A stretch of DNA of 60,000 bases, taken from positions 126,001 to 186,000 of the forward strand of contig JAQGDQ010000175.1 in NCBI GenBank assembly GCA_030141605.1, given 5' to 3'. The notes below the pieces were generated by a model. The model did no database searches. It saw only the letters and a program-made list of their open reading frames with translations, and was not told the DNA's origin. This stretch comes from Tubiluchus corallicola (lineage: Eukaryota; Priapulida; Priapulimorpha; Priapulimorphida; Tubiluchidae). Of this stretch, positions 58,511 through 60,000 are shown in pieces; position 1 is the first letter of the stretch, and the number at the start of each line of letters is the position of its first letter. A program made the translations under genes and the position numbers.

Positions 58511-60000
58511 GTGAGTGTAAATCTAGTCAGAAAAAAGTCAAAAAAACTTCATATTGCTGTTGGCTTTTGTCGTTTAGCTAAATTTCTTTAAGGTGATAAT
58601 TTTCTTCATAATTTTTACAGTTACAATCATGTGTGGCCTTGAGTCACTGTTTACTCGACTCAGAATATGGGAATCTCTTGAGTAATGATAATGTTAATTT
58701 CTGTTAACAGTTTATAAATTTCAAACAGACAAACCTGACAATACAAGTGCTACAGTAATCTGATGGCGCGAGAGGAAATCGATCTTTTTAAGCTTTACAT
58801 TAAATTCCCTGCAATTGTTTTTAGATTTGTCAGAGTCTGGCAGTTAGAGATTATAAACTCATGAAATGGCTTTAGTTTCTTACTACCAAGTGTTCAACTC
58901 ACAATTTTGAAGTGAATGATTTGTCATAATGTGTGTGAGTGATGTGCGTGGCTCAGAATGGCTCATGATTGCGCTTACTCGATGTAAATGGTTGTGGCGA
59001 GAGCAAAATCTGCTCCATTATTATGAATAGTCTTCTGAGGTTAAAACACTAAACAAGCAGAGAATGATAACTTGAAAATATATTAGACCACATTTCCGGA
59101 AAGTGTCGTATGTGGGTTTAGTTGTTATTGAGTTTCGCATGAATTGTATATATGATTACACATGTTTTATGACAAGCTTGGTGAGGACTAGGAACTTTTT
59201 AATCAAAGTCATCGTGTTACAGTGAACTTCATAAATCAACTTTGATTGGTCTTTAGTGACATGTTATTTATAGCATCCATTGATGTTATGTTATCTATGT
59301 GCAGTGTAATCTGTTTATAACGAGTTTCCGAGGACCAGCAAAATTTGCTCACTATAACAGAGCCGCGTTATAGCCAAGGTCAATTTGAGGTTGGAAATGA
59401 AGGCTATAAGGCAACAGTGTTGAGAAGTAACACATAATGCATTAGTGCAATCAGATTACTTTTTATGATAATGTGTCGCGAACTTGAAAAATCGGCACAG
59501 TGCATTTTGGCACCATGTTGCGAACTTGTAAAAGTTCTAGTTATTTTTTAAGCTGTCAGACTGAAGATTTTTTTATCTAAAGGAAATTCACAAAAAGCAT
59601 ATTATTAGTATAATGTTGTTCCTAGCTAGAGATAAATAAAAGCAAAGGACGAAAATTAAAACATCGTGATTGCAATTCCTTATTTACAACAATTGTACAA
59701 TATTAGATGGCATGTTAAAATATGATACTGTTAGACATCGTATTGAGTTACAGTCATAAATGTTAGTACTAATTTCTCTAGCTATGCTCAGTTTCATATC
59801 CTATAAGTACTCACTAAATTGCCTATACATTGGCTACAAATTAGTTATAAACATGTAAGAAATTATTATAACACGGGGAAAACCTGTTTCAAGGATTTCA
59901 TGCACCAGACAAGTTTTTCCCCAAGTATCTACTTCCTGCTTACACTCTTATACTACCATATACATTTAGATAATTACGTAGTTAATGAGGTTATGACAGT
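58511..60000. other. Intron of the last gene, to window end
   Basis: AT-rich, with a Tigger-like motif at about 59306-59400 (TTTATAACGAGTTTCCGAGG then GCGTTATAGCCAAGG, inverted). No further exon of the small membrane protein could be identified before the window ends. Confidence 0.4.

Overview
This window looks like chromosomal DNA of an invertebrate animal. It is AT-rich, and its genes are split by many GT-AG introns. It carries long (GA)n and (TA)n arrays, nested DNA transposons, LINE remnants and a solo LTR. The protein set is metazoan (PDCD4, the dystroglycan-modifying enzyme B4GAT1) together with an intron-rich urease accessory gene (UreD). UreD is kept by some marine invertebrates and absent from vertebrates, so a lophotrochozoan such as a mollusc is plausible. 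That is inference; the phylum is not proven here.

Layout. (1) 1-11564, + strand: ten exons of PDCD4, with the 5' end cut off by the window. Its introns hold a ~42-bp and a 37-bp minisatellite, a mariner-type transposase tail and a LINE reverse-transcriptase remnant. (2) 11565-15973: no gene seen. (3) 15974-23804, - strand: an eight-exon UreD gene coding for about 298 residues. Its first intron contains a 360-bp solo LTR with heat-shock elements, a TATA box and a polyadenylation signal. (4) 23805-26455: mostly empty, with one large (GA)n array. (5) 26456-28251, + strand: a secreted Gln/Ser/Gly-rich protein with a TATA box, a non-coding first exon, a signal peptide and a poly(A) signal. (6) 28252-34336: repeat-rich, with an orphan exon-like ORF, a CRE/E-box cluster, a 5S rRNA-derived element and two large GA arrays. 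(7) 34337-37312, + strand: the two coding exons of B4GAT1. (8) 38079-49081, - strand: a seven-exon gene for about 1,559 residues. Its N-terminus resembles the OB fold of the shelterin protein TPP1/ACD, and most of the rest is one giant exon containing ~23 copies of a 14-residue repeat. A hAT MITE nested inside a pogo-like element sits in one intron. (9) 49082-58237: no confident gene, but two phase-compatible exon-like ORFs on +, a cluster of unidentified ORFs on -, and several transposon remnants. (10) 58249 onward, + strand: the first coding exon of a small single-pass membrane protein, which runs out of the window.

The genes are independent eukaryotic transcription units, not an operon, and I see no functional link between neighbours. 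Points most worth a second look: the animal UreD gene, the heat-shock-element-bearing solo LTR inside it, the TPP1-like gene with its expanding repeat exon, and the orphan exons near 51.2-51.6 kb and 29.0-29.2 kb. All splice sites were chosen by eye from GT/AG signals, reading phase and recalled family sequences; no alignment or expression data were used.
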